A stretch of 64,000 bases of DNA from SHZL01 sp963815185. GTDB lineage: Bacteria > Pseudomonadota > Gammaproteobacteria > Xanthomonadales > SZUA-36. This document shows positions 56,400 through 64,000 of this stretch, one piece after another. The stretch is from assembly GCA_963815185.1 (NCBI GenBank), contig CAWFGC010000009.1, positions 62,001 through 126,000 of the forward strand. The letters are read 5' to 3'. Position numbers and translations under genes: made by a program. The notes below the pieces were generated by a model that worked only from the letters and a program-made list of their open reading frames with translations, was not told the DNA's origin and searched no databases. How positions within the stretch are numbered: the stretch's first letter is position 1; each line of letters starts with the position of its first letter.

Positions 56400-58439
56400 A
56401 TGAAGTTACAGAGTTATATAGCAGGGCAGTGGTGTGATGGCCTGGGCGACGGTGTTGCCGTGCGTGATGCCGTCACCGGCGCGCCGGTCTGTAAGGTGAC
56501 CAGCGAGGGGATCGACTTTGCCGCAGCCGTGCAGTACGCGCGGCAAAACGCCGGCCCGGCCTTGCGCGCGTTGACTTTTCACGAGCGGGCGGCGGGATTG
56601 AAGGCGATGGCCAAACACCTGATGGCCAAAAAGGAAGATTTCTATGCGCTGTCAGGCAGAACCGGCGCAACCCGGACCGATAGCTGGATCGACATCGAAG
56701 GGGGCATCGGCACGGTGTTCAGCTATGCCAGCCTGGTCACGCGGCAATTTCCCAACGACACGGTGATGGCCGAAGGCGAGATGGAACGCCTGTCCGCCAA
56801 AGGTACCTTTGCCGGCAGGCACATCCTGACATCGAAACCGGGCGTTGCGGTACATATCAATGCCTTCAACTTCCCCTGCTGGGGCATGCTGGAAAAGATC
56901 GCGCCCAGCCTGGCCGCAGGCATGCCGGTCATCGTCAAACCGGCCACGCCCAGCGCCTACCTGACCGAGGCCATGGTGCGGGAAATCATCGCCGGGGGCT
57001 TCTTCCCTGCCGGATCGATCCAGCTCATCTGCGGCGGTGTCGGCAACCTACTCGAGTTGCTGGATGAACAGGACGTGGTCACCTTTACCGGTTCCGCCAG
57101 CACCGGGCGCCGGCTCAAGAGTCACCCCAATATCATTGCCAACTCGATACCGTTCACGCTGGAAGCGGATTCATTGAATTGCGCCATCCTCGGTGAGCGT
57201 GTGCAGCCCGGTGATCCAGAGTTCGAGCTTTTCATCAAGGAAGTGGTGCGGGAGATGACGGTCAAGGCTGGCCAGAAATGCACCGCCATACGCCGCGTGA
57301 TTGTACCCGCGGACCGGATCGAAGCGGTCGGCAGCGCGCTGGCGGCACGGCTGGACAAGATCGCGCTGGGCGATCCCGCTACCGAAGGTGTGCGCATGGG
57401 CCCCTTGGTCGGCCGCGACCAGGCCGCGGACGTGCGCGCCCGGGTGGAAGAGCTGGCGCAGGAGTGCGCCATCATCTATGGAGGCGGCGAGGCCGAGATC
57501 GTTGGCAAGGGCTGTGATCCCGGCGCCTTTTTTCCCGCCACATTGCTGCGCTGTGACAATCCGCTGCGCAAGCACCTGGTGCACGAAGTGGAGGCCTTCG
57601 GGCCGGTCAGCACCCTGATGCCCTATGCCGGGCTGGACGAAGCGATCCTGCTCGCCAGGATGGGCAAGGGAAGTTTGGCAGGTTCATTGTTCACCTATGA
57701 CGATAACGAAGCCCGGCAAGTCATCCTCGGCACCGCTCCCTGGCATGGACGCATGCTGGTGATCAACCGCGATTGCGCAGCCGAATCCACCGGGCACGGT
57801 TCGCCGCTGGCCGCCCTGGTGCATGGGGGTCCCGGCCGCGCCGGCGGTGGCGAGGAACTGGGCGGCGCACGGGCGGTAAAGCATTACATGCAACGTACCG
57901 CCTTGCAGGGCTCACCCACCACGCTAACGGCGATTACCGGCGAGTACCACGCCGGGGCCACCCTGCACGGCGATGCGGTGCATCCGTTCAAGAAACATTT
58001 CGAGGACTTGCTGATTGGCGAAAGCCTGCTCACCCACCGGCGCACCGTCACCGAGGCGGATGTGGTCAATTTCGGTTGCATCAGCGGTGATCACTTCTAC
58101 GCCCATTTCGATGAAATCGCCGCCAGGGATTCTTTTTTCGGCAAGCGGGTGGCCCACGGTTATTTCGTCATTTCCGCAGCCGCCGGCCTGTTCGTCGATC
58201 CTTCACCCGGCCCGGTCATCGCCAACTACGGCCTGGAGAATCTGCGCTTCATCGAACCCGTGGCCCCGGGCGATACCATCCGCGCCCGCTTGACGGTAAA
58301 GAAGAAAGTGAAGAAGCAACCGCGTGGTGAGGAACAGCCCAATGGCGTGGTGGTATGGGCGGTCGAGGTCAGCAACCAGGACGATAAGGCGGTGGCAATT
58401 TACGACATCATGACTTTGGTCGCACGGCGCGATCCTTGA
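56400..58439 (+). CDS. paaZ: Bifunctional oxepin-CoA hydrolase / 3-oxo-5,6-dehydrosuberyl-CoA semialdehyde dehydrogenase
   Basis: The 679-residue fusion has an N-terminal aldehyde dehydrogenase domain (INAFNFPCWGMLEKIAPSLA near residue 155, nucleophilic Cys in KAGQKCTAIRRV, FTGSASTGRRL). A C-terminal MaoC-like hydratase domain begins near residue 525, with the ISGDHFYAHFDEIAARDSFF motif around 560 containing the catalytic Asp and His. The hydratase opens the oxepin ring and the dehydrogenase oxidises the aldehyde formed. ATG 56400 follows the divergent promoter. It heads the paaZ-G-J run. Confidence 0.95.
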   Translation: MKLQSYIAGQWCDGLGDGVAVRDAVTGAPVCKVTSEGIDFAAAVQYARQNAGPALRALTFHERAAGLKAMAKHLMAKKEDFYALSGRTGATRTDSWIDIEGGIGTVFSYASLVTRQFPNDTVMAEGEMERLSAKGTFAGRHILTSKPGVAVHINAFNFPCWGMLEKIAPSLAAGMPVIVKPATPSAYLTEAMVREIIAGGFFPAGSIQLICGGVGNLLELLDEQDVVTFTGSASTGRRLKSHPNIIANSIPFTLEADSLNCAILGERVQPGDPEFELFIKEVVREMTVKAGQKCTAIRRVIVPADRIEAVGSALAARLDKIALGDPATEGVRMGPLVGRDQAADVRARVEELAQECAIIYGGGEAEIVGKGCDPGAFFPATLLRCDNPLRKHLVHEVEAFGPVSTLMPYAGLDEAILLARMGKGSLAGSLFTYDDNEARQVILGTAPWHGRMLVINRDCAAESTGHGSPLAALVHGGPGRAGGGEELGGARAVKHYMQRTALQGSPTTLTAITGEYHAGATLHGDAVHPFKKHFEDLLIGESLLTHRRTVTEADVVNFGCISGDHFYAHFDEIAARDSFFGKRVAHGYFVISAAAGLFVDPSPGPVIANYGLENLRFIEPVAPGDTIRARLTVKKKVKKQPRGEEQPNGVVVWAVEVSNQDDKAVAIYDIMTLVARRDP

Positions 58440-58473
58440 GGCACCACCACCGAAACTGTCGAGGAAGGCACAC

Positions 58474-59265
58474 ATGAATTACCAGCACATCGAGTTCCAG
58501 ATCGAGAACGGCGTCGCCATCCTCAGGCTGAATCGCCCCGAATCCCTGAACAGCTTTACCGCGGACATGCACGGCGAGGTGCGCGAAGCGCTGACGCTTG
58601 CCGCCAACGACAAGGCCGTTCGCGCCGTTTTGCTTACCGGCAATGGCCGTGGTTTTTGCGCCGGACAGGACCTCAATGACCGTTCGGTAGCGCCTGGCGA
58701 TGAAATGCCCGACCTCGGCAACTCCGTTGGCAACTATTACAACCCGCTGATTCGCCTGCTGACCACGATGGAAAAACCGGTCATCTGCGCGGTCAATGGC
58801 GTCGCCGCCGGTGCAGGCGCCAACATCGCGCTGGCCTGCGACATCGTCATCGCGGCCCGCTCGGCCAGCTTCATCGAGTCCTTCTGCAAGCTCGGGCTGA
58901 TTCCCGACTCTGGCGGCACCTGGATATTGCCGCGCCTCGTTGGCATGGCGCGGGCGCGCGGCCTGGCCATGCTCGGACCGAAAATCAAGGCCGAGCAGGC
59001 AGAAGCCTGGGGCATGATCTGGCAGTGTGTCGACGATGAACAATTGATGCCGGTCGCGCTCGCACTGGCCGAGCAAATGGCCAGCCAGCCGACCCGCGGC
59101 TTCGCCTTTACCAAGAAAGCGCTGGCGGCTTCGACGGCCAACACCCTCGATGAGCAACTGGAACTCGAAAAGGAATTGATGCGGGCCGCGGGCAAGACCC
59201 ACGACTACAAGGAAGGCGTCACGGCTTTCCTGGAAAAGCGCCAGCCGGTGTACCGGGGCGAGTAA
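58474..59265 (+). CDS. paaG: 1,2-epoxyphenylacetyl-CoA isomerase
   Basis: The 263-residue crotonase-fold protein has LLTGNGRGFCAGQDLND (oxyanion loop) and GVAAGAGANIALACDIVIAA, with FCKLGLIPDSGGTWILPRLV containing the acidic catalytic residue characteristic of PaaG. It isomerises the ring epoxide to oxepin-CoA and acts again as a delta-isomerase later in the pathway. It follows paaZ by 34 bp with GAGGAAGG upstream. Confidence 0.94.
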   Translation: MNYQHIEFQIENGVAILRLNRPESLNSFTADMHGEVREALTLAANDKAVRAVLLTGNGRGFCAGQDLNDRSVAPGDEMPDLGNSVGNYYNPLIRLLTTMEKPVICAVNGVAAGAGANIALACDIVIAARSASFIESFCKLGLIPDSGGTWILPRLVGMARARGLAMLGPKIKAEQAEAWGMIWQCVDDEQLMPVALALAEQMASQPTRGFAFTKKALAASTANTLDEQLELEKELMRAAGKTHDYKEGVTAFLEKRQPVYRGE

Positions 59266-59303
59266 AGCAAAATGAAAAGACATAACAGTGGAGATCGCGC
59301 CTG

Positions 59304-60509
59304 ATGCAACAAGCCTTTATTTGTGACGCGGTGCGCACACCCATTGGCCGCTATGGCGGCGCGCTGGCTCCGGTGCGGGCCGACGATCTGGCTGCGGTGC
59401 CGATTGCTGCGTTGCTCGAACGCCACCCGGGGGTGGAGTGGCGCCTGGCCGATGATGTGTATTTTGGCTGCGCCAACCAGGCCGGAGAAGACAATCGCAA
59501 CGTCGCCCGCATGTCTGCCCTCCTCGCCGGGCTGCCGGTCGAGGTGCCGGCGGTGACCATCAACCGCCTGTGCGGCTCCGGCATGGATGCCGTCGGCGGC
59601 GCAGCACGCGCCATCAAGTCCGGTGAAGCGAACCTGGTCATAGCCGGGGGCGTCGAGTCCATGTCGCGCGCTCCCTTCGTGCTGGGCAAGGCCGCCACCG
59701 CCTTCAGCCGCGATGCACGGATGTATGACACCACCATGGGCTGGCGCTTCGTCAACCGCCTTATGCAAGAGCAATATGGCATCGATTCGATGCCGGAAAC
59801 CGCCGAAAACGTGGCCGAACAATTTTCCATCAGCCGCGTGGACCAGGACGCCTTCGCACTGCGCAGCCAACAGCGCGCAGCAGCGGCTGTGGACAAGGGT
59901 TTATTTGCCGCGGAAATCGTTCCGGTATCCATAGCGCAACGAAAAAAGCCGCCCCTGGTGATCACGCGCGATGAACATCCACGCCCCGATACCACTGCCG
60001 AAGGCCTGGCGAAGCTGCCGGCGCCGTTCCGGGCCGACGGCACGGTCACTGCCGGCAACGCCTCGGGCATCAACGACGGCGCCTGCGCTTTGTTGATTGC
60101 ATCGGAACAAGCCGCCGGCCAATTTGAGCTGCAGCCGCTGGCGCGCGTCGTGGCCATGGCCTGCAGCGGAATTGAACCACGCATCATGGGTTACGGGCCG
60201 GTCGAAGCAACGCGCAAAGTACTGCGCCTGGCGGGCCTGAGCTTGTCCGCAATGAGCGTCATCGAGTTGAATGAAGCTTTTGCAGCACAGGCGCTGGCCG
60301 TGCTGCGTGCACTCGAATTACCGGACGATGCCGCCCATGTCAATCCGAATGGCGGCGCCATCGCCCTCGGCCACCCCCTCGGCATGAGCGGCGCCCGCCT
60401 GGTCACCACGGCCATGTACGAACTGCGCCGCCGGGGCGGGCAGTATGCCCTTTGCACGATGTGTATTGGCGTAGGCCAGGGCATCGCCATGGTCATCGAG
60501 CGCGTCTAG
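59304..60509 (+). CDS. paaJ: 3-oxoadipyl-CoA/3-oxo-5,6-dehydrosuberyl-CoA thiolase
   Basis: The 401-residue thiolase has the nucleophilic Cys in TINRLCGSGMDAVGGAARAI (about residue 90), the NPNGGAIALGHPLGMSGAR His motif and the acid Cys in YALCTMCIGVGQG. It cleaves 3-oxo-acyl-CoA intermediates to acetyl-CoA and succinyl-CoA. Its stop TAG (60507-60509) is the first part of palindrome C. The hydroxyacyl-CoA dehydrogenase and second hydratase genes (paaH, paaF) are not in this window. Confidence 0.92.
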   Translation: MQQAFICDAVRTPIGRYGGALAPVRADDLAAVPIAALLERHPGVEWRLADDVYFGCANQAGEDNRNVARMSALLAGLPVEVPAVTINRLCGSGMDAVGGAARAIKSGEANLVIAGGVESMSRAPFVLGKAATAFSRDARMYDTTMGWRFVNRLMQEQYGIDSMPETAENVAEQFSISRVDQDAFALRSQQRAAAAVDKGLFAAEIVPVSIAQRKKPPLVITRDEHPRPDTTAEGLAKLPAPFRADGTVTAGNASGINDGACALLIASEQAAGQFELQPLARVVAMACSGIEPRIMGYGPVEATRKVLRLAGLSLSAMSVIELNEAFAAQALAVLRALELPDDAAHVNPNGGAIALGHPLGMSGARLVTTAMYELRRRGGQYALCTMCIGVGQGIAMVIERV

Positions 60510-60673
60510 TGGCCTGTAACAGCCAATACAGAAGTGCCTTGCGAACCGGGACGGCCGATTGCTGTGTCGCTCGCCTTGCGAATATGCGAGAGCTATTCGA
60601 CGCGGCTCGCTTCGTGCACTCGGCTCGTCCGGGCTCGCCTTTCACTCCCGTATTGGCTGTTACAGGCCACTAG
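60506..60673. repeat. Palindromic element C between paaJ and paaA
   Basis: Perfect 24-bp arms (60506-60529 and 60650-60673) start CTAGTGGCCTGTAACAGCC and enclose 120 bp that itself holds partial inverted repeats. The first TAG is the paaJ stop. A solo arm of the same family lies at the arfB stop (29647-29670). In this position it separates paaZGJ from paaABCDE and may divide or attenuate the operon. Confidence 0.9.
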
Positions 60674-60700
60674 CCACTGTCAGGTCAAACAGGAATTTGC

Positions 60701-61672
60701 ATGAGCACCACGACATCTGAAACAACCGAAGAGGAGCGTCGGCAAGCCATTTTTCAAGCCCGCATCGACGCCGAGGAAAAAATCGAGCCCAAGGACTGGA
60801 TGCCGGAAAGGTATCGCCAGAACCTGATCCGGCAGATTTCCCAGCATGCCCACTCCGAAGTGATCGGCATGCAGCCGGAAGGGAACTGGATTACGCGCGC
60901 CCCCACGTTGCACCGCAAGGCGGTCTTGCTGGCCAAGGTTCAGGACGAAGGCGGGCACGGCCTGTATCTGTATAGCGCCGCCGAAACCCTGGGCATGAGC
61001 CGGGAGGAGTTGATCGCGGATTTGCAGTCGGGCGCGGCAAAATACGCCTCCATTTTCAATTACCCGACGCTGACCTGGGCCGACATCGGCGCCATTGGCT
61101 GGCTGGTCGATGGTGCGGCCATCGTCAACCAGGTGTCATTGCAGCGCACGTCCTATGGGCCGTATGCCCGCGGCATGGTGCGCATCTGCAAGGAAGAGAG
61201 TTTCCATCAGCGTCAGGGCTATCACATCATGATGGTGCTGGCACGAGGCAGCGCGGTGCAAAAAGAGATGGCGCAGGATGCGGTCAACCGCTTCTGGTGG
61301 CCCTCGCTGATGATGTTCGGGCCGCATGACGCGGACTCGGTCCATTCGGGCCAGTCCATGAAGTGGAAAATCAAGCGCCAGAGCAACGACGAGTTGCGGC
61401 AGAAGTTTGTCGATCAGACGGTACAGCAGGCGGAAGTCATTGGACTGTCCCTGCCCGACCCGGACCTGAAATGGAACGAGGAACGCGGCCACTACGATTT
61501 CGGTGAAATCGACTGGGACGAGTTCCGCCGCTCCATGACCGGCGGCGGCCCCTGCAGCCGTCAGCGCGTGGCACACCATATCAAGGCACATGAAGAAGGC
61601 GCCTGGGTACGGGAAGCCATGCGCGCCCATGAAAGCGGAAAACGCAAGCAGACTGACCAGGCGGCTGCATAG
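60701..61672 (+). CDS. paaA: Phenylacetyl-CoA 1,2-epoxidase catalytic subunit PaaA
   Basis: The 323-residue ferritin-like di-iron protein has EPKDWMPERYRQNLIRQISQ near the start and the di-iron ligand helices with DEGGHGLYLYSAAE (about residue 85) and CKEESFHQRQGYHIM (about 162). It is the catalytic subunit of the PaaABCE oxygenase that epoxidises the ring of phenylacetyl-CoA using oxygen. ATG 60701 follows palindrome C by 27 bp, and paaB follows 11 bp after its stop. Confidence 0.96.
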   Translation: MSTTTSETTEEERRQAIFQARIDAEEKIEPKDWMPERYRQNLIRQISQHAHSEVIGMQPEGNWITRAPTLHRKAVLLAKVQDEGGHGLYLYSAAETLGMSREELIADLQSGAAKYASIFNYPTLTWADIGAIGWLVDGAAIVNQVSLQRTSYGPYARGMVRICKEESFHQRQGYHIMMVLARGSAVQKEMAQDAVNRFWWPSLMMFGPHDADSVHSGQSMKWKIKRQSNDELRQKFVDQTVQQAEVIGLSLPDPDLKWNEERGHYDFGEIDWDEFRRSMTGGGPCSRQRVAHHIKAHEEGAWVREAMRAHESGKRKQTDQAAA

Positions 61673-61683
61673 AGGACCCGGCC

Positions 61684-61968
61684 ATGAACGAGCACATGCA
61701 ATTATTCGAAGTCTTCCTTCGATCCAGGCGCGGCCTGGATCACAAACACGTGGGCAGCCTGCACGCCGAAGACCATGAACAGGCGCTTGAATATGCGCGC
61801 GACGTGTATACCCGGCGTGGCGAAGGCGTAAGCATCTGGGTGGTGAAGTCGGCGGATATCGTGGCCTCGCAGGAAGAAGACTGCGAGAGTTTCTACGATC
61901 CGCAGGATGACAAACCCTATCGGCATGCAACGCATTACCAGTTGCCTGACAAAGTCAACACCATGTAG
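61684..61968 (+). CDS. paaB: Phenylacetyl-CoA epoxidase subunit PaaB
   Basis: This small protein of 94 residues shows the PaaB pattern LFEVFLRSRRGLDHKHVGSL at the N-terminus and VYTRRGEGVSIWVVKSADIV in the middle. PaaB bridges PaaA-PaaC dimers in the epoxidase complex. It lies between paaA and paaC in the standard order. Confidence 0.95.
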   Translation: MNEHMQLFEVFLRSRRGLDHKHVGSLHAEDHEQALEYARDVYTRRGEGVSIWVVKSADIVASQEEDCESFYDPQDDKPYRHATHYQLPDKVNTM

Positions 61969-61977
61969 GCGCCAAGA

Positions 61978-62754
61978 ATGGACGGGATAATGGATACTCA
62001 GCAACAGGAATCCGTCAGGCAATATGCGATCCGGCTCGGGGATGACGCACTGGTGCTGGGGCACCGCCTGTCCGAATGGTGCAGCCGCGGGCCGTTCCTG
62101 GAGGAAGATCTGGCCCTGTCCAACGTCGCCCTCGATTTTATCGGCCGCGCGCGCATGTTCTACAGTTATGCGGCGGAACTGACCGAAGGCAGCAGCAGCG
62201 AGGACGATTTTGCTTACCGGCGCGATTGCCGGGAATTTACCAATGCCCTGATCTATGAACTGCCGCGGGGTGATTTCGCTTTTACCATGGGCCGGCAATT
62301 CCTCATCGATGCGTTCAACGTGGGCTTCCTGGAACAATTGCAGTCTTCAGCCGACCCGACCCTGGCCGCAATCGCAGCCAAGGCGGTGAAAGAATCCCGC
62401 TATCATTTGCGCCGCAGCCATGACTGGATGCTGCGGCTTGGCGCAGGCACGGCTGAAAGCCACCAGCGCCTGCAAACCGCAATAAACGAGTTGTGGGGTT
62501 ACACGGCGGAACTGTTCGAGGCCGATGAGCTGGAAAGCAGACTGATCGAGGCCGGTATCGCGGTGGATTGCGCCGCATTGCACGGCGCCTGGGAGGAAAC
62601 GGTAAACGCCGGATTCACCGCAGCCCGAATCACCATCCCTGAAGACGACTGGCAGGCCGGCGGCGGCCGGCAGGGCAGGCACACCGAATGGTTGGGTCAT
62701 CTGTTATGCGAGCTGCAGTTCGTCCAGCGCGCCTATCCCGGCCTGGAGTGGTAA
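61978..62754 (+). CDS. paaC: Phenylacetyl-CoA epoxidase structural subunit PaaC
   Basis: The 258-residue ferritin-like protein (MDTQQQ at 61990 is an alternative start) has LGDDALVLGHRLSEWCSRGP and NVALDFIGRARMFYSYAAEL near the N-terminus and KESRYHLRRSHDWMLRLGAG near residue 135. PaaC resembles PaaA but lacks the active di-iron site and is needed for complex stability. Its stop abuts the paaD start. Confidence 0.94.
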   Translation: MDGIMDTQQQESVRQYAIRLGDDALVLGHRLSEWCSRGPFLEEDLALSNVALDFIGRARMFYSYAAELTEGSSSEDDFAYRRDCREFTNALIYELPRGDFAFTMGRQFLIDAFNVGFLEQLQSSADPTLAAIAAKAVKESRYHLRRSHDWMLRLGAGTAESHQRLQTAINELWGYTAELFEADELESRLIEAGIAVDCAALHGAWEETVNAGFTAARITIPEDDWQAGGGRQGRHTEWLGHLLCELQFVQRAYPGLEW

Positions 62755-63294
62755 ATGGCAGCATTGGCCGATACCCTGCCCATCAACCTGCTACCGGCCG
62801 AAGAGCAGGACCGCCGCCAGCGGCGCAGCGCTTCGGCTTGCCCGCAGCTTTGGACCCTCCTCGACCAGGTCATGGATCCGGAAATACCCGTGATCAGCAT
62901 CTGGGAGCTGGGTGTGCTGCAGAACGTGACGCAGCAGGGCAATACCGTGGAGGTAACGATCACACCCACTTATTCGGGCTGTCCCGCCATGGACGTGATC
63001 GAACAGGACATCTCTCTGGCGCTGGCACAGGCCGGGTTTGCCGATCACCGCGTCATCAAGCGCCTGTCGCCGGCGTGGACGACGGACTGGATGTCCGAGG
63101 GCGCAAAGGAAAAACTCCGCGCCTACGGCATCGCTCCGCCCTGCCGGGCCGGTGCTGCGGCGCCGGACCTGCACTGCCCCCATTGCGGCAGCGAGGATGT
63201 GCGGCAAGTCAGCGAATATGGGTCCACGGCCTGCAAGGCCTTGTTCCAGTGCCGGGATTGCGCCGAGCCTTTCGACTATTTCAAAGGGCATTGA
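62755..63294 (+). CDS. paaD: Phenylacetate epoxidase maturation protein PaaD
   Basis: The 179-residue protein has a MIP18/DUF59-type domain (LDQVMDPEIPVISIWELGVL near residue 39, PTYSGCPAMDVIEQDI near 76). A C-terminal zinc-ribbon-like Cys set (HCPHCGSEDV, then FQCRDCAEPF) follows. PaaD is required for assembly of the epoxidase, probably for its Fe-S or di-iron cofactor. ATG 62755 directly follows the paaC stop. Confidence 0.94.
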   Translation: MAALADTLPINLLPAEEQDRRQRRSASACPQLWTLLDQVMDPEIPVISIWELGVLQNVTQQGNTVEVTITPTYSGCPAMDVIEQDISLALAQAGFADHRVIKRLSPAWTTDWMSEGAKEKLRAYGIAPPCRAGAAAPDLHCPHCGSEDVRQVSEYGSTACKALFQCRDCAEPFDYFKGH

Positions 63295-63295
63295 T

Positions 63296-64000
63296 GTGGC
63301 CGAGCTGCAATTTCATCCTTTGACCATCAGCGGGATAAAAGCGGAAACCGATCTTGCGCTGCGGGTGAGTTTCGAAGTGCCCGAGGAACTGCGCCAGGCC
63401 TTTCGGTACCGCCAGGGCCAGTACCTGACACTGCGCTCGGAAATCGATGGTGAAACCGTGCGCCGGTCCTACTCCATCTGTTCCGGCGTGAACGATCCGG
63501 CACTGCAGATCGCGATCAAGCGGGTCGAAGGCGGCGTGTATTCAAATTTTGCCAACGACACTTTCAAACCCGGGCAGCAGGTTGAGGCGATGCCACCGCA
63601 GGGAAGTTTTTTTACCGCGCTGGATCCCAAAGCCGCGCGCAATTACCTGTTCATCGCCTCAGGCAGCGGCATTACCCCGGTGCATTCCAATATCAAATCC
63701 ATCCTGGAAATTGAAGCCGACAGTGAAGTGACCCTGCTGTTCGGCAACCAGCGCACCAGTACCATCATGTTTCGCGAATCCCTGAGCTTTCTGAAAAACC
63801 ACTACTTGACGCGTTTTCACTGGGTCAATATTCTCAGCCGCGAAGACCAGGGCACCGACCTGCTCAATGGCCGGATCAACAATCGCAAGGGTGCCGAGCT
63901 GAACCGTTGCCTGATCGACCTGAACCGTTTTGACGAATACTTCATTTGCGGCCCGGAATCGATGATTTCCGAGGTGTCCCGCGGTCTGCGCGCCTTTGGC
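63296..64000 (+). CDS. paaE: Phenylacetyl-CoA epoxidase reductase subunit PaaE (partial)
   Basis: The gene starts at GTG 63296, one base after the paaD stop, and runs off the right edge; 235 codons are present. The FAD-binding part has RRSYSICSG and the NAD(P) part LFIASGSGITPVHSNIKSIL, followed by LLFGNQRTSTIMF and FDEYFICGPESMI. The C-terminal plant-type [2Fe-2S] domain lies outside. PaaE passes electrons from NADPH to PaaA. The ATG overlapping the paaD stop is out of frame, so GTG is the only suitable start. Confidence 0.92.
   Translation, partial: MAELQFHPLTISGIKAETDLALRVSFEVPEELRQAFRYRQGQYLTLRSEIDGETVRRSYSICSGVNDPALQIAIKRVEGGVYSNFANDTFKPGQQVEAMPPQGSFFTALDPKAARNYLFIASGSGITPVHSNIKSILEIEADSEVTLLFGNQRTSTIMFRESLSFLKNHYLTRFHWVNILSREDQGTDLLNGRINNRKGAELNRCLIDLNRFDEYFICGPESMISEVSRGLRAFG

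Overview
The window is GC-rich, densely packed chromosomal DNA from a Gram-negative proteobacterium, most likely an uncultivated gammaproteobacterium assembled from a metagenome. The grounds are the TonB receptor, the Rnf complex, MscK-type and AarF/YhiN housekeeping genes, and the GGGGTCAGAGTAAAGTGCC palindromes. No rRNA, tRNA, CRISPR array, prophage or transposase gene was recognised.

Layout. (1) 1-11517: an electron-transfer supercluster, all on +: the 3' end of an HdrA-like flavoprotein gene, rnfB, a giant 2-oxoacid:ferredoxin oxidoreductase (1655 aa), rnfC-D-G-E-A, a tiny Cys-rich membrane protein and a ferredoxin-NADP reductase-like flavoprotein. (2) 11640-16801: a tandem duplication of an OmcA/MtrC-type decaheme cytochrome gene, the first copy heavily broken. 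(3) 16804-30726: accessory and housekeeping genes (AarF kinase, YhiN flavoprotein, glycine-zipper lipoprotein, mechanosensitive channel, ABC exporter, membrane-fused spermidine synthase-like protein, methyltransferase, ArfB, MarR-DUF456), interspersed with palindromic elements. (4) 30811-43228: a TTQ aromatic amine dehydrogenase locus (mauD-like gene, two acyl-CoA synthetases, FIST/hybrid kinase/LuxR signalling genes, aauB, mauE-like gene, aauA, two cytochromes c, phenylacetaldehyde-type dehydrogenase). (5) 43284-45662: a TonB-dependent receptor. (6) 45956-54579: a complete CTQ quinohemoprotein amine dehydrogenase operon (alpha subunit, radical SAM QhpD, gamma QhpC, beta QhpB, a pair of U32/UbiU-UbiV-like proteins, ABC exporter QhpF, subtilase QhpE). 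(7) 54628-64000: the phenylacetyl-CoA pathway (paaY, paaX, paaZ, paaG, paaJ, paaABCD and partial paaE).

Regions 4-7 read as one catabolic island: two unrelated quinone-cofactor amine dehydrogenases oxidise aromatic amines such as 2-phenylethylamine in the periplasm; the aldehyde is oxidised to phenylacetate, activated to the CoA thioester by the adjacent medium-chain-type ligase, and processed through the paa epoxidase route. The most interesting point is the UbiU/UbiV-like pair in the CTQ operon, where the known flavin monooxygenase QhpG is not seen; it may be an oxygen-independent Trp hydroxylation module.

Two window-wide patterns matter to a reader. First, about a dozen reading-frame breaks are all single-base (+1) insertions, which looks like residual long-read sequence error rather than gene decay. 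Second, several families of 85-180 bp palindromes abut genes so that their arms supply the stop codons, including both convergent stops of paaY and paaX.
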